DNA from: Candidatus Peribacteraceae bacterium
GTDB taxonomy: Bacteria > Patescibacteriota > Gracilibacteria > Peribacterales > Peribacteraceae
Direction of reading: 5' to 3'
Length of the DNA stretch: 36,658 nucleotides
Assembly (NCBI GenBank): GCA_028711445.1
Contig: JAQTSD010000013.1
Coordinates: 1 to 36,658, forward strand
Numbering within the stretch: the stretch's first letter is position 1; each line of letters opens with the position of its first letter. A program made the translations under genes and the position numbers. Shown here piece after piece: positions 24,201 through 30,270 of the stretch. The notes below the pieces were generated by a model. The model was not told the origin of the DNA, ran no database searches, and was given only the letters and a program-made list of their open reading frames with translations.

Positions 24201-25043
24201 CTGTTGTCCCTCAGTCAGCTCCTCGCGCCGTTCTGTCCGTACATTACCGATGCGATCTACTTAAATCTCGTCACGCAGGAACACGGTTCGGTGCACTTAA
24301 CCGACTGGCCCGATGTCCGCAAGCTCACGGATGCAGAAGGGAAGCTCCTCGCCAAAACACGCTTACTGCGGCTCATCGTCTCGCTCGGGCACGCGGTGCG
24401 TTCGGAGAAGAACATGAAGGCGCGCCAGCCACTCAAGCGCGCTGTCATCGCCCTGCCCCCCGCCCTCGCTCTCATCGCCCTCACCGATGAAGATCGCGCT
24501 CTCCTGCGCCAGGAAATGAATGTGAAAGAACTTTCTTTCATAACCGATCCCGGCAAGCTCGCACAGACGGTCGCACTCGTGAACGCGCGCAAGGTCGGCC
24601 CGCGTCTCGGCGCGCGCGTGCAGGAAATCATCGCAGCCGGCAAGCGCGGGGAATTCGAAGTGCAACCTGACGGTATGGTCCTCATTGGCGAAGAACGCCT
24701 CTCCCCCGAAGAAGTGCAGATCGCCTACCGCGGGAAGGAAGGGATGGATGCCGCCGCGGACCGCGGAGTCGTCGTCGGACTGGACACGACCGTATCCACT
24801 GATCTCAAGCTCGAGGGCTGCGTGCGCGATCTCATCCGCGCCGTGCAGAAGATGCGCAAGGACTCGGGCCTCTCCTTCACAGACATCATCGATCTCGACG
24901 TCAAAGGATTCGACGATATCGTGGGAACGTGCAAAGCGCTCCTCGAAGAGGAAACGCGGTCCAAGCTGAAAGCCAATGAGGGGAAGCCGCTGACAGTCGA
25001 GCTTGACGGGAGGAAGGTGACGATCCGGTTTCAGAAGCAGTAA
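21249..25043 (+). CDS. ileS: Isoleucyl-tRNA synthetase (type 2) with an inserted histidine-phosphatase domain
   Basis: The protein has 1264 residues, about 200 longer than usual type-2 IleRS. It charges tRNA-Ile. HYGH (55-58) and KMSKR (815-819) form the class I active site, TTPWSLPGN marks the editing domain, and FGWDCHGLPVE is typical of the eukaryote-like type 2. Between ITSRNEL and DLHRETVD, residues about 505-700 form a complete histidine-phosphatase (phosphoglycerate-mutase-like) domain: R513-H514-G515 (VLRHGESEGN), SPLDRTQQTAKQ, Glu in LREVAFGSYEG, and H660 (IVTHADP). Synthetase sequence resumes cleanly with EVFDCWFESGSMPYAQ. A further ~14-residue insert (SEASSPHSKTPHSLPPG) follows. 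ATG 21249 is chosen because homology begins there and a -10 lies 7 nt upstream. Confidence 0.95.
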   Translation: MFDPVDPRQSLPAMEHGILKYWKEEDTFKRSISNRDPADAFSFFDGPPFATGLPHYGHLLAGTIKDVIPRYQTMRGKRVERRFGWDCHGLPVENLIEKEEKIASHKQIHEMGIGAFNRLCAQSVQRFTKEWREVVERMGRWVDMDNDYRTMDPDYMESIWWVFSELHRKGLVYEGYKPMYICPRCATPLSNFEVTQGYRDRTDLSVIVTFPLKDDPKTTLLAWTTTPWSLPGNMWLAIGRHIEYSLVESEGKRYILARKQVDQVFKGKAFQIIDTVEPKDLTGKAYEPLFPYFVGKPSSKKRPKETYGDRVFKIVMYDDVEVSDAEGTGIVHATSCLGEDSYRIAVGEDVDVVWHLGIDGIFSSDVTDFAGMQAKPEGKDPQATDRVIIAKLKERGRMFSSFSFTHSYPHCWRCDTPLLPYTTSSWFVNVEKIKERLLKANARTEWVPSHVRDGRFGKWLENARDWAVSRNRFWGTPLPIWRCSKSGEIAVITSRNELMAHAPQRFTKVTVLRHGESEGNLIPVYQGNVPGTSLTARGKKQAKETGRALAGEEISVIYASPLDRTQQTAKQIAEATDAPVVTDDRLREVAFGSYEGKTVDFSDLSLVKARRAHKLQQSAPESIYHFPGMETWQDVQVRISSFLTEILPKHRGQHIVIVTHADPLLNIRHVFTKEDPVKLSHRPYPVYADPHTFFFDHTTQSQLDLHRETVDSIMWKASDGGNMERIGEVFDCWFESGSMPYAQSHFPFESEASSPHSKTPHSLPPGFPADFIAEGMDQTRGWFYTLMVLSTALFEQPAFQHCVVNGIVLAEDGKKMSKRLKNYPEPMELVEKYGADAVRFTLMSSPAVRGEDLRFSGKLVEESVRSVLLPLWNVYSFFVTYANAAKFEPVENRKHSTHPLDRWIRAEMQDLCNRMTEQLDRYDLSATCAELHETIDALTNWYVRLSRRRFAGKASIDAPDASYTSEMEADEEDRLSALSTLYDVLLSLSQLLAPFCPYITDAIYLNLVTQEHGSVHLTDWPDVRKLTDAEGKLLAKTRLLRLIVSLGHAVRSEKNMKARQPLKRAVIALPPALALIALTDEDRALLRQEMNVKELSFITDPGKLAQTVALVNARKVGPRLGARVQEIIAAGKRGEFEVQPDGMVLIGEERLSPEEVQIAYRGKEGMDAAADRGVVVGLDTTVSTDLKLEGCVRDLIRAVQKMRKDSGLSFTDIIDLDVKGFDDIVGTCKALLEEETRSKLKANEGKPLTVELDGRKVTIRFQKQ

Positions 25044-25064
25044 GGAGCGTCGACGGCGTGTCGA

Positions 25065-25089
25065 CCCTTCGACTCCGCTCAGGATGACA
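25065..25089. repeat. Dispersed CCCTTCGACTCCGCTCAGG unit after ileS
   Basis: The unit CCCTTCGACTCCGCTCAGG plus ATGACA sits 21 bp after the ileS stop, flanked by GTGTC (left) and GACAC (right). It is nearly identical to the copy within the Nudix gene. Confidence 0.65.
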
Positions 25090-25127
25090 CGGCAGTGCAT
25101 TGAAGATGTTGTATATGAAGCCTCCGC

Positions 25128-25133
25128 TATAAT
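25128..25133 (+). promoter_or_regulatory. Consensus -10 before the holin-like gene
   Basis: TATAAT lies 25 nt before ATG 25159. An in-frame ATG at 25132 overlaps the box itself and so cannot be the start if this promoter is used. Confidence 0.45.
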
Positions 25134-25158
25134 GCCAATCAATCCCCCCCCTCCTGAA

Positions 25159-25572
25159 ATGCCCTCCGAATCCTCCGGAACGTCCTTGCCACTACGGCTC
25201 CTCATCTCCGCACTCGTCACCATCGGCGTCGTATGGCTCATGGCCACCTACCTCGATCAGTACTTCCAATTGACCGGTAGTCCCGCTTCCTTCGTCATCG
25301 TGGGGGCACTGCTCACGCTCATGAACCTCTTCGTCCGGCCGGTGCTCGCCATCGTCACCCTCCCCCTGAAACTCTTCGCCACGATCCTCGCCATCATCGT
25401 CGTGAACGGCGCGTTCGTCTGGCTCACGGTGAAGATCACGGACATGATGGAACCGGCTCTCGTCACGCTCCGCATCTTCGGAGGACCCTTCGGGTGGATC
25501 GTCGTGGCAGTCGTCTTCGGCCTCACGCACTGGATCACGCACCGTATCCTCGGCTCTCAAGCGCACGACTGA
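25159..25572 (+). CDS. Phage holin family 4 / YvlD-like small membrane protein
   Basis: The protein has 137 residues from ATG 25159. Four membrane helices are present with the family pattern of Phage_holin_4_2/YvlD proteins (COG1950): LRLLISALVTIGVVWLMA, FVIVGALLTLMNLFVRPVL, LPLKLFATILAIIVVNGA, and FGGPFGWIVVAVVFGLTHW. The NLFVRPVLAIVTLPL stretch between helices 2 and 3 is characteristic. Despite the family name these are usually chromosomal envelope proteins of unknown role, and nothing else phage-like is nearby. An earlier ATG (25132) overlaps the -10 box. The last codons lie in a short duplicated segment shared with the convergent gene. Confidence 0.8.
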   Translation: MPSESSGTSLPLRLLISALVTIGVVWLMATYLDQYFQLTGSPASFVIVGALLTLMNLFVRPVLAIVTLPLKLFATILAIIVVNGAFVWLTVKITDMMEPALVTLRIFGGPFGWIVVAVVFGLTHWITHRILGSQAHD

Positions 25573-25652
25573 TGAAATCATGAATCGCCCAAGCGGTTGT
25601 CTGCGACTTCGGTTCTACAGCGCGCGATTGATGAAATCGTTGAGCGCCCAGC
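25561..25652. repeat. Imperfect tandem duplication of the 3' end of gene 25615-25866
   Basis: 25561-25594 and 25620-25652 share about three quarters of their bases, including TGATGAAATC. Read on the minus strand, the second segment encodes LSWALNDFINRAL, the true C-terminus of gene 25615-25866, and the first encodes TAWAIHDFISRAL. This suggests the remnant of a second gene copy that now overlaps the end of the holin-like gene. Confidence 0.5.
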
Positions 25653-25866
25653 TCAATCCCTTGACCGCGGCATTGGTGGGAACTTGGTAGAAGGAAGACA
25701 CAAGGCCAAACTCCGCCTGCGCGGAGGGCTGCTGCCCATTGGTAGTCGCGAGCTTGACCGAGTCCCCCTTCTTCCACCCAAAGACAATGAAAGCTGGGAC
25801 ATTGAGCTCTTTTAAGAACGCTTCAACTTTCTTCTGTATAGCCTGCTGATCGAGGGGCTGATCCAT
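25615..25866 (-). CDS. Small unknown protein, 83 aa
   Basis: I do not recognise this protein. The predicted pattern is a helix (QQAIQKKVEAFLKELN), a strand (VPAFIVFGW), a strand (DSVKLATTNG) and a C-terminal helix (KGLSWALNDFINRAL). It is soluble. I chose ATG 25866 (MDQPLDQQ) because the upstream in-frame extension is low-quality and a TAGGAT box lies 26 nt before this ATG. The 3' end is partly duplicated downstream. Confidence 0.55.
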   Translation of the reverse strand: MDQPLDQQAIQKKVEAFLKELNVPAFIVFGWKKGDSVKLATTNGQQPSAQAEFGLVSSFYQVPTNAAVKGLSWALNDFINRAL

Positions 25867-26002
25867 GGAAATATGGGGGAACAGCCCTATCCTACACAGA
25901 AATCCGCCCAATGGGGAGCGTGAGAGAATGATTGCTTTTGTAAAGTTTTCTGTCATAATATCAAAAGCTACTTTCCATTACAGTTTCAGTTCCTACCTTT
26001 GA

Positions 26003-26010
26003 AAGGAGGT
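26003..26010 (+). promoter_or_regulatory. Consensus Shine-Dalgarno of gene 26015
   Basis: AAGGAGGT, a full match to the 16S anti-SD complement, lies 4 nt before GTG 26015. It decides the GTG start and stands out because most genes in the window lack any Shine-Dalgarno. Confidence 0.75.
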
Positions 26011-26014
26011 CCCC

Positions 26015-26269
26015 GTGTTGCGTTTCTTGGTCCTATCAGCCTGCATCATCTTCACAGGATGCTGCATCGGCCATGTCACCCAGAGAGCGTGGCAGCTCTG
26101 GGTGGAGAAAGAGCCCGTTCAGATCACGATGGAGGACACAGCCACCGGCTGGTGGCACTGGATTCCCAAGATCTGGCAAGATGTCCGTGATCCCGAAGGT
26201 ATGAAGAAAAAATACCTCGGAACCGAGGACGCTCGTACCAATCAGCCACACTTCTTCGCCGGGAAGTAG
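26015..26269 (+). CDS. Small lipoprotein-like protein, 84 aa
   Basis: The GTG start is fixed by the consensus ribosome site. The N-terminus is a short signal peptide (LRFLVLSACIIF) with a possible lipobox FTGC, so Cys15 may be lipidated. The mature part is rich in Trp (RAWQLWVEK, TGWWHWIPKIWQDV) and has no known motif. It is a stand-alone unit with its own strong ribosome site and a strong terminator 7 bp after the stop, which suggests high expression. Function unknown. Confidence 0.7.
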   Translation: MLRFLVLSACIIFTGCCIGHVTQRAWQLWVEKEPVQITMEDTATGWWHWIPKIWQDVRDPEGMKKKYLGTEDARTNQPHFFAGK

Positions 26270-26275
26270 CCGAAG

Positions 26276-26312
26276 GCACCGAACCCCTGGACCAGGGTTC
26301 GGTGCTTTTTTT
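26276..26312 (+). terminator. Intrinsic terminator of gene 26015-26269
   Basis: A perfect 11-bp stem, GCACCGAACCC with GGGTTCGGTGC, has an 8-nt loop and is followed immediately by seven T. Confidence 0.92.
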
Positions 26313-26313
26313 G

Positions 26314-26346
26314 CATGGAAGGGAACCTTGTCGGTTCCCTTCCATG
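26314..26346. repeat. Perfect 14-bp inverted repeat
   Basis: CATGGAAGGGAACC and GGTTCCCTTCCATG are separated by TTGTC. It directly follows the terminator and abuts the left end of the dispersed element. Confidence 0.8.
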
Positions 26347-26601
26347 AACCATCCTTCCCTTTAAGGTGCGGCTCCAGCGCGGCAAAGCCACGTTTCGCCG
26401 GTTAATGAAACCACGCTGGGTGGGCACCGCCGCCACGGGGGGTGAAGGGGAAGGCCCTGCTGCCGTAGGCAGCGTTGCCGACGAGGCGACCCCGAATCCT
26501 TGGAGGGGTCGACGAGGAGGCTCAGGGCCAGGCGGAGAGGCTCTGGCGGCGGAGCGCTTTCTTTGCTTCTTTCTTTGTCGCCATGACAAAGAAAGAAGAG
26601 A
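26347..26601. repeat. ~200-bp structured dispersed element, copy 2, with left extension
   Basis: The part 26407-26601 aligns with copy 1 (14499-14714). Shared blocks are GGGGTGAAGGGGAAGGCCCT, TTGCCGACGAG, CGAATCCTTGGAGGGGTCGA, and the 14-bp hairpin at 26566-26598 (arm CTTCTTTCTTTGTC, loop GCCAT). The variable hairpin here is GCTGCC-GTA-GGCAGC at 26459-26473. The left extension 26347-26406 resembles the fragment at 4386-4443. With the terminator and inverted repeat it fills the 460-bp gap before the next gene. No credible gene is seen in it. Confidence 0.85.
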
Positions 26602-26729
26602 AGATAAGCATCTACTAGGGCTCCACTCGAATTCCTGAACACAAGTTTGCTACACACTCTCTTCGTAAAGCCCTTGCGAAAATTTGCGGAACCAGACCAA
26701 AATAAGTCCCTTTTCTCCCCTTTCTCATT

Positions 26730-27347
26730 ATGTCCCGCATCCTCTCGACCTTCCTCTCCACCCCTCTCGTCTTGCTACTCACGGCGAATACCGCCTTTGC
26801 ATACCCCGCCTCGCTCTTCGGTCTGCCGAGCGGCCGACCATCGTCAGGAATGAGAGAAGAGAGCATCCGACCGATCTTCCAAAACATCAATCCATCTGTA
26901 CCATCGTACATTCAAATCGTCCCCACTATCACGGGAAAAGTCGTCACCCGTGCACAGTTCGTACAAGCCATGGTGAGCAAACTTCATCCCATGGGCATCC
27001 CGTCGAGCTGTTTTGATCAGCTTTCTCCGTCCGATTACCACCTTCTTTTCACCGACGTCCCAAAGGACGCCACATACGGCCCCTCCCTCTGTGCCGCAAT
27101 GATCATGGGGCTCGTGAACGGCTACGGTGATGTTACATTCCGACCTTCTCAGCCCATCAACATTGCCGAGGCATCCAAGATCATTGCAAAAGCTGCGGGC
27201 TTGGCCACGGATCCGATGAGTCCGAGAACCGTATGGTACGATCCCTATGTGAAAGCACTCGTCAAGCGCGGTATGCTCCCCGCCAATCCGCCGCTCGCGG
27301 AATTCGTGACACCGGGCATGCTGAATCTGCTGATGGGGAAGTTCTAG
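26730..27347 (+). CDS. Short secreted SLH-domain protein
   Basis: The protein has 205 residues. The signal peptide (ILSTFLSTPLVLLLTANTAFA) is followed by about 40 non-conserved residues. One degenerate and one better SLH-type module come next at about 70-190: VVTRAQFVQAMVSKL, LFTDVPKD, MIMGLVNGYGDVTFRPSQP, INIAEASKIIAKAAGL and WYDPYVKALVKRGML. There is no cargo domain, so it may be a wall-binding or self-assembling surface protein. No clear ribosome site; the start is set by the signal peptide. The convergent neighbour begins 14 bp after its stop. Confidence 0.8.
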   Translation: MSRILSTFLSTPLVLLLTANTAFAYPASLFGLPSGRPSSGMREESIRPIFQNINPSVPSYIQIVPTITGKVVTRAQFVQAMVSKLHPMGIPSSCFDQLSPSDYHLLFTDVPKDATYGPSLCAAMIMGLVNGYGDVTFRPSQPINIAEASKIIAKAAGLATDPMSPRTVWYDPYVKALVKRGMLPANPPLAEFVTPGMLNLLMGKF

Positions 27348-27361
27348 CCCTCTTCCTCCGC

Positions 27362-28336
27362 TCACCTGCCGTTACTGCTTTGCGTGATCAGGCCGACTGC
27401 ACGCTGAACTCGCTGCATGAGACTCTGCAGCATTGCTGCCTCGGGGTCGCGCACCGCTGCGGATGCCACATCTTCTTCAAGTTGCTGCACGGCATTCGTC
27501 AATGTATCGATGAGGTGTGCCTGCGCACGCTGGCCGAGGAGGGACTCGAAGGTCGTAGTCTGTACACGCAAGCAATCGTGATCGAGCTGCTCTCGAAGTG
27601 CCATGAACGGGACTTGCTTCGCCACTCGTGCACGTACCTGCGCGATACGCTGATTCAGCGTACCAATGAACGAGCGGATACGCTCGAGGAGTGCCTGGAA
27701 GGAAGCTATTTGACGATCGTAATAGCCGTGTAAATCCCCACCGTACGCTTCCAGCTCTGTGATAAGCGCTTCGGGATCGGTGACCGTGAATGTGGCGAAG
27801 TGGTGACAGACGACGCCTTCTTCATCCACGCCGTTCGACCCCTGTATCATCCGTTTCCACACGCCACGTTTGTCACGGCGATTGCAAAAATCGGCGTAGC
27901 GCACCTGCGCCTGTACGATCTCCCATTCCCCTTGATGAGGATTGACGCCATGATTCCCGTTTTTCCCCGCAGCCGCGCCGTATGACTTGCGTACATGGAG
28001 GGCGCGCGTATGAATCTCGTCATAGAGAGCACTGCGATCGGCCATGCGGGGGACGAGCGCGCAGAGAACATCGTAGAAAAGAGTGCCGCCCCTGTGCTTC
28101 ACCTCAACAATAGCAGTGATGAGACGGCGCACGCCGAAGCGCCCGATGAGCTCCTGCGCCACGCCGTCCGCGAACCCGGCGAGGTGCTGCGCCTCCGTAA
28201 ACTGCCTGCTGGCAACGGCAAACTCCGCGAGCAGTTGATCCGCCTGCTTCGACAAACCCCCCTCCGGTACGGGAGAGTTCCGTACGGGTTGGCCAGTCTC
28301 TGTGCCCCCCAGATCTCGCTCCGGTGTCATTGCCAT
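27362..28336 (-). CDS. Unknown helical protein, 324 aa
   Basis: I do not recognise this protein. It has no signal peptide or membrane segment. Most of it is predicted helical, with coiled-coil-like stretches near the C-terminus (residues about 215-310: FQALLERIRSFIGTLNQRIA, HLIDTLTNAVQQLEEDVASA). The centre has a region rich in His, Cys and aromatic residues (QVRYADFCNRRDKRGVWKRM, VVCHHFATFTV), which could be a ligand or metal site, but I cannot tie it to a family. ATG 28336 follows a good promoter with a leader of about 4 nt. Confidence 0.7.
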   Translation of the reverse strand: MAMTPERDLGGTETGQPVRNSPVPEGGLSKQADQLLAEFAVASRQFTEAQHLAGFADGVAQELIGRFGVRRLITAIVEVKHRGGTLFYDVLCALVPRMADRSALYDEIHTRALHVRKSYGAAAGKNGNHGVNPHQGEWEIVQAQVRYADFCNRRDKRGVWKRMIQGSNGVDEEGVVCHHFATFTVTDPEALITELEAYGGDLHGYYDRQIASFQALLERIRSFIGTLNQRIAQVRARVAKQVPFMALREQLDHDCLRVQTTTFESLLGQRAQAHLIDTLTNAVQQLEEDVASAAVRDPEAAMLQSLMQRVQRAVGLITQSSNGR

Positions 28337-28346
28337 TCAAATGGGC

Positions 28347-28375
28347 ATCCTACGATTAACTGCAATTCCTGTCAA
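28347..28375 (-). promoter_or_regulatory. Promoter of gene 27362-28336
   Basis: On the minus strand TTGACA (28375-28370) and TAGGAT (28352-28347) are separated by exactly 17 bp. The -10 ends 10 nt before ATG 28336. Confidence 0.65.
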
Positions 28376-28407
28376 TGCTCCGCAATGCTGCAAAACAACG
28401 AACTATC

Positions 28408-29652
28408 TCACTTCATCCCCGCTCCCGTCACCGCTGATTTTCTCCGCTGATCATGTTTGAAGATGCGCCAGAATACCCAGAAGAGAGGAAGGAGGATGAA
28501 CTCTCCGAGCAGCAGCGAATGCGTGGCGCCGATACGGTCGGCGATGAAGCCGAACAGGAACGCGAAGACCGCAAAGAAGAGGCTTCCGATGAATGTATTG
28601 AGCGATCCCAATGTCGCACGCTGATGATCGGTGAATTCTCTCTGGAGCAAGGTCGTCTGCGCCGTCATTCCCAACCCATAGAAGACGGATGCAACTGTCA
28701 GGAGTGCCGGTGAGCATGCCGTCGGAAATCCGAAGGCGATGATGCCCACGATCCTGTTGAAGAGCAGATTCGTCACGAGAACGCGCAGAGCCGTGAATCG
28801 TTTGATGACTCCGCCCGCGTACCAGAATCCTCCCGCGGCAAAAATGTTCGAGAAGAACCGCACGATGCCGAGTGCCCACGTCGGCCAGAGCATACTGATG
28901 AACACCGGCTCGAACTGCCACATGGTTTCCCCCACGCCGTTGCGCACGGCAGAAACGATCGTGAGGAGCCGCAGCTTGCCATTGGCCCTGAAGTGCCGGA
29001 GAGCTTCCCGAAGATGCGCGAACACGTTCGTGCTCTCCTGCCGGTGCCGCTCCGGTTCGACGAAGAACAGACTGATCACCGCGCAGATCGTCTGGGGAAT
29101 GACTGCGATCCAGAATACCCACTTGAACGAATACGATGCGACGAACCCACCGAGAAGCGCTGCAAATGCGAGGCCCATCTGGAACATCGAGCTCGTTTTC
29201 CCCAGGTACGTGGGGAACAGACTCTCCTGATGGCGATCCGCGAGCGAGTCGTAGAGCAGCGCATCGTTATTGCCGCTGAAGAATGCCCTGCCGATGCCCT
29301 CGCAGAGGGCGCCCATGGCGAGCACGAGGAATGATCCGCCCAAGGCGTAGAAGACGACGGCCAGGATCTTGCAGATGCTGCCGAGCAGCATAGTCCTCTT
29401 CCTGCCGATCCGATCGGAAAAAATTCCCGTCGGCACTTCGAAGAGCGACGACGAGATGGTCACAACAGAGAAGATCGAGAGCCCCAACGCGTACGATCCC
29501 GTGATCTCGCTGAAGTAGATGATCTCGATCGGGGCGTACGGGACGAAGTCGAGGAAGAAATTGAACCATGTGAGCAGCCTCACGTTGCGGTGCAATTGCC
29601 CGGAAACCGGCAAGCGCCCCGGCACCCCTCTGATCGGCGTCTCGATGTCCAT
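28408..29652 (-). CDS. Major facilitator superfamily transporter
   Basis: The protein has 414 residues and about twelve membrane helices. The MFS motif A lies in the loop after helix 2 (TGIFSDRIGRKRTMLLGS). A second, weaker copy follows helix 8 (around FGFIADRIGATHSLLLG in the C-terminal half). The central loop (about 185-215) is charged. The substrate cannot be inferred; the closest look is to multidrug or uncharacterised single-component exporters. The start ATG 29652 (MDIETPIRG) puts about 25 polar residues before helix 1. It is divergent from ssrA and has no neighbour hinting at a substrate. Confidence 0.88.
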   Translation of the reverse strand: MDIETPIRGVPGRLPVSGQLHRNVRLLTWFNFFLDFVPYAPIEIIYFSEITGSYALGLSIFSVVTISSSLFEVPTGIFSDRIGRKRTMLLGSICKILAVVFYALGGSFLVLAMGALCEGIGRAFFSGNNDALLYDSLADRHQESLFPTYLGKTSSMFQMGLAFAALLGGFVASYSFKWVFWIAVIPQTICAVISLFFVEPERHRQESTNVFAHLREALRHFRANGKLRLLTIVSAVRNGVGETMWQFEPVFISMLWPTWALGIVRFFSNIFAAGGFWYAGGVIKRFTALRVLVTNLLFNRIVGIIAFGFPTACSPALLTVASVFYGLGMTAQTTLLQREFTDHQRATLGSLNTFIGSLFFAVFAFLFGFIADRIGATHSLLLGEFILLPLFWVFWRIFKHDQRRKSAVTGAGMK

Positions 29653-29725
29653 GCGGCACCACTCTGCACGGCACGGGGAAATGTTTCAATTCGACTGTGA
29701 ACTTCCTCGCATGGCGAGCGCATGC

Positions 29726-29734
29726 TGCTATACT
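29726..29734 (+). promoter_or_regulatory. Extended -10 promoter of ssrA
   Basis: TGC-TATACT ends 30 nt before the mature tmRNA 5' end, leaving a short precursor leader for RNase P to remove. No strong -35 is seen. Confidence 0.55.
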
Positions 29735-29764
29735 ATTTCTCTCGCATTTGCTTCTTCACACCAT

Positions 29765-30174
29765 GGGGATGACAGGCTTCGACAGCGTGATTCATAGGCG
29801 ATCTTCGTCTCAGTCCGGGATTGCAGCATCTCCCGTTACCCGCTGCTGCACTCTATAGATGCCAACTCATCTATTCTTGCGAAGGCTCGCGACATCGTCG
29901 GAAAGCTTCGGCTGCCCGATATGAAGCCCACATTCGCATAAGTTCCCCTTTATCCGGGAACGCGTCTCTCCTTCCATCCTCGCTAAAGGGATGAGGCGTC
30001 ATCAGCGAGGTTGGTCTGCCGCGTGACGCGACGGCGGATCCGACACTTCGCGTCAACACTCTCCCGACTTTCCTTGTCCCTTCCTTGAGGTCTGGGGAGA
30101 ATCGGAAAGGACATGACTCTACGGACAGGACGTCTACACGTTGGACCCGGGTTCAATTCCCGGCATCTCCACCA
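29765..30174 (+). ncRNA. ssrA: tmRNA (transfer-messenger RNA)
   Basis: About 410 nt. The 5' end GGGGATGACAGGCTTCGACAG is a tmRNA hallmark. GGGGATG pairs with CATCTCC of the 3' end, and the T-arm CCGGG-TTCAATT-CCCGG and encoded ACCA tail are intact. A GCAGC/GCTGC stem (pseudoknot 1 region) precedes TAGAT-GCC-AAC, which matches the usual sequence around the resume codon. The tag reads from Ala (GCC) for 26 codons, starts ANSSILAKAR, ends PDMKPTFA and stops at TAA 29939-29941. The stop is followed directly by a GTTCCC/GGGAAC hairpin. With SmpB it would rescue stalled ribosomes and tag the peptide for proteolysis. The tag is long and ends in TFA rather than the common LAA. Confidence 0.95.
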
Positions 30175-30192
30175 ATGGCTTATATAAGCCAT
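30175..30192. repeat. 18-bp perfect palindrome directly behind ssrA
   Basis: ATGGCTTATATAAGCCAT begins at the base after the encoded CCA and is followed by an AT-rich stretch. It could be the ssrA terminator (no long T run), or mark the junction to the AT-richer block. Confidence 0.5.
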
Positions 30193-30236
30193 TTATGCAA
30201 TGCTTTTCCATGCAGATTAGTTTAGCGAACACTATA

Positions 30237-30264
30237 TTGACACAATATAATAAGATTGTATCTT
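30237..30264 (+). promoter_or_regulatory. Consensus promoter for leaderless gene 30271
   Basis: TTGACA (30237-30242) and TATCTT (30259-30264) are separated by 16 bp. The -10 ends 6 nt before ATG 30271, so the transcript should begin at the A of the start codon. Confidence 0.65.
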
Positions 30265-30270
30265 GTCTTT

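Noticed and set aside
24363-25247. 294-residue minus-strand open frame
   Set aside because: It is antisense to the IleRS C-terminus and runs through the intergenic repeat unit; it has no recognisable domain.
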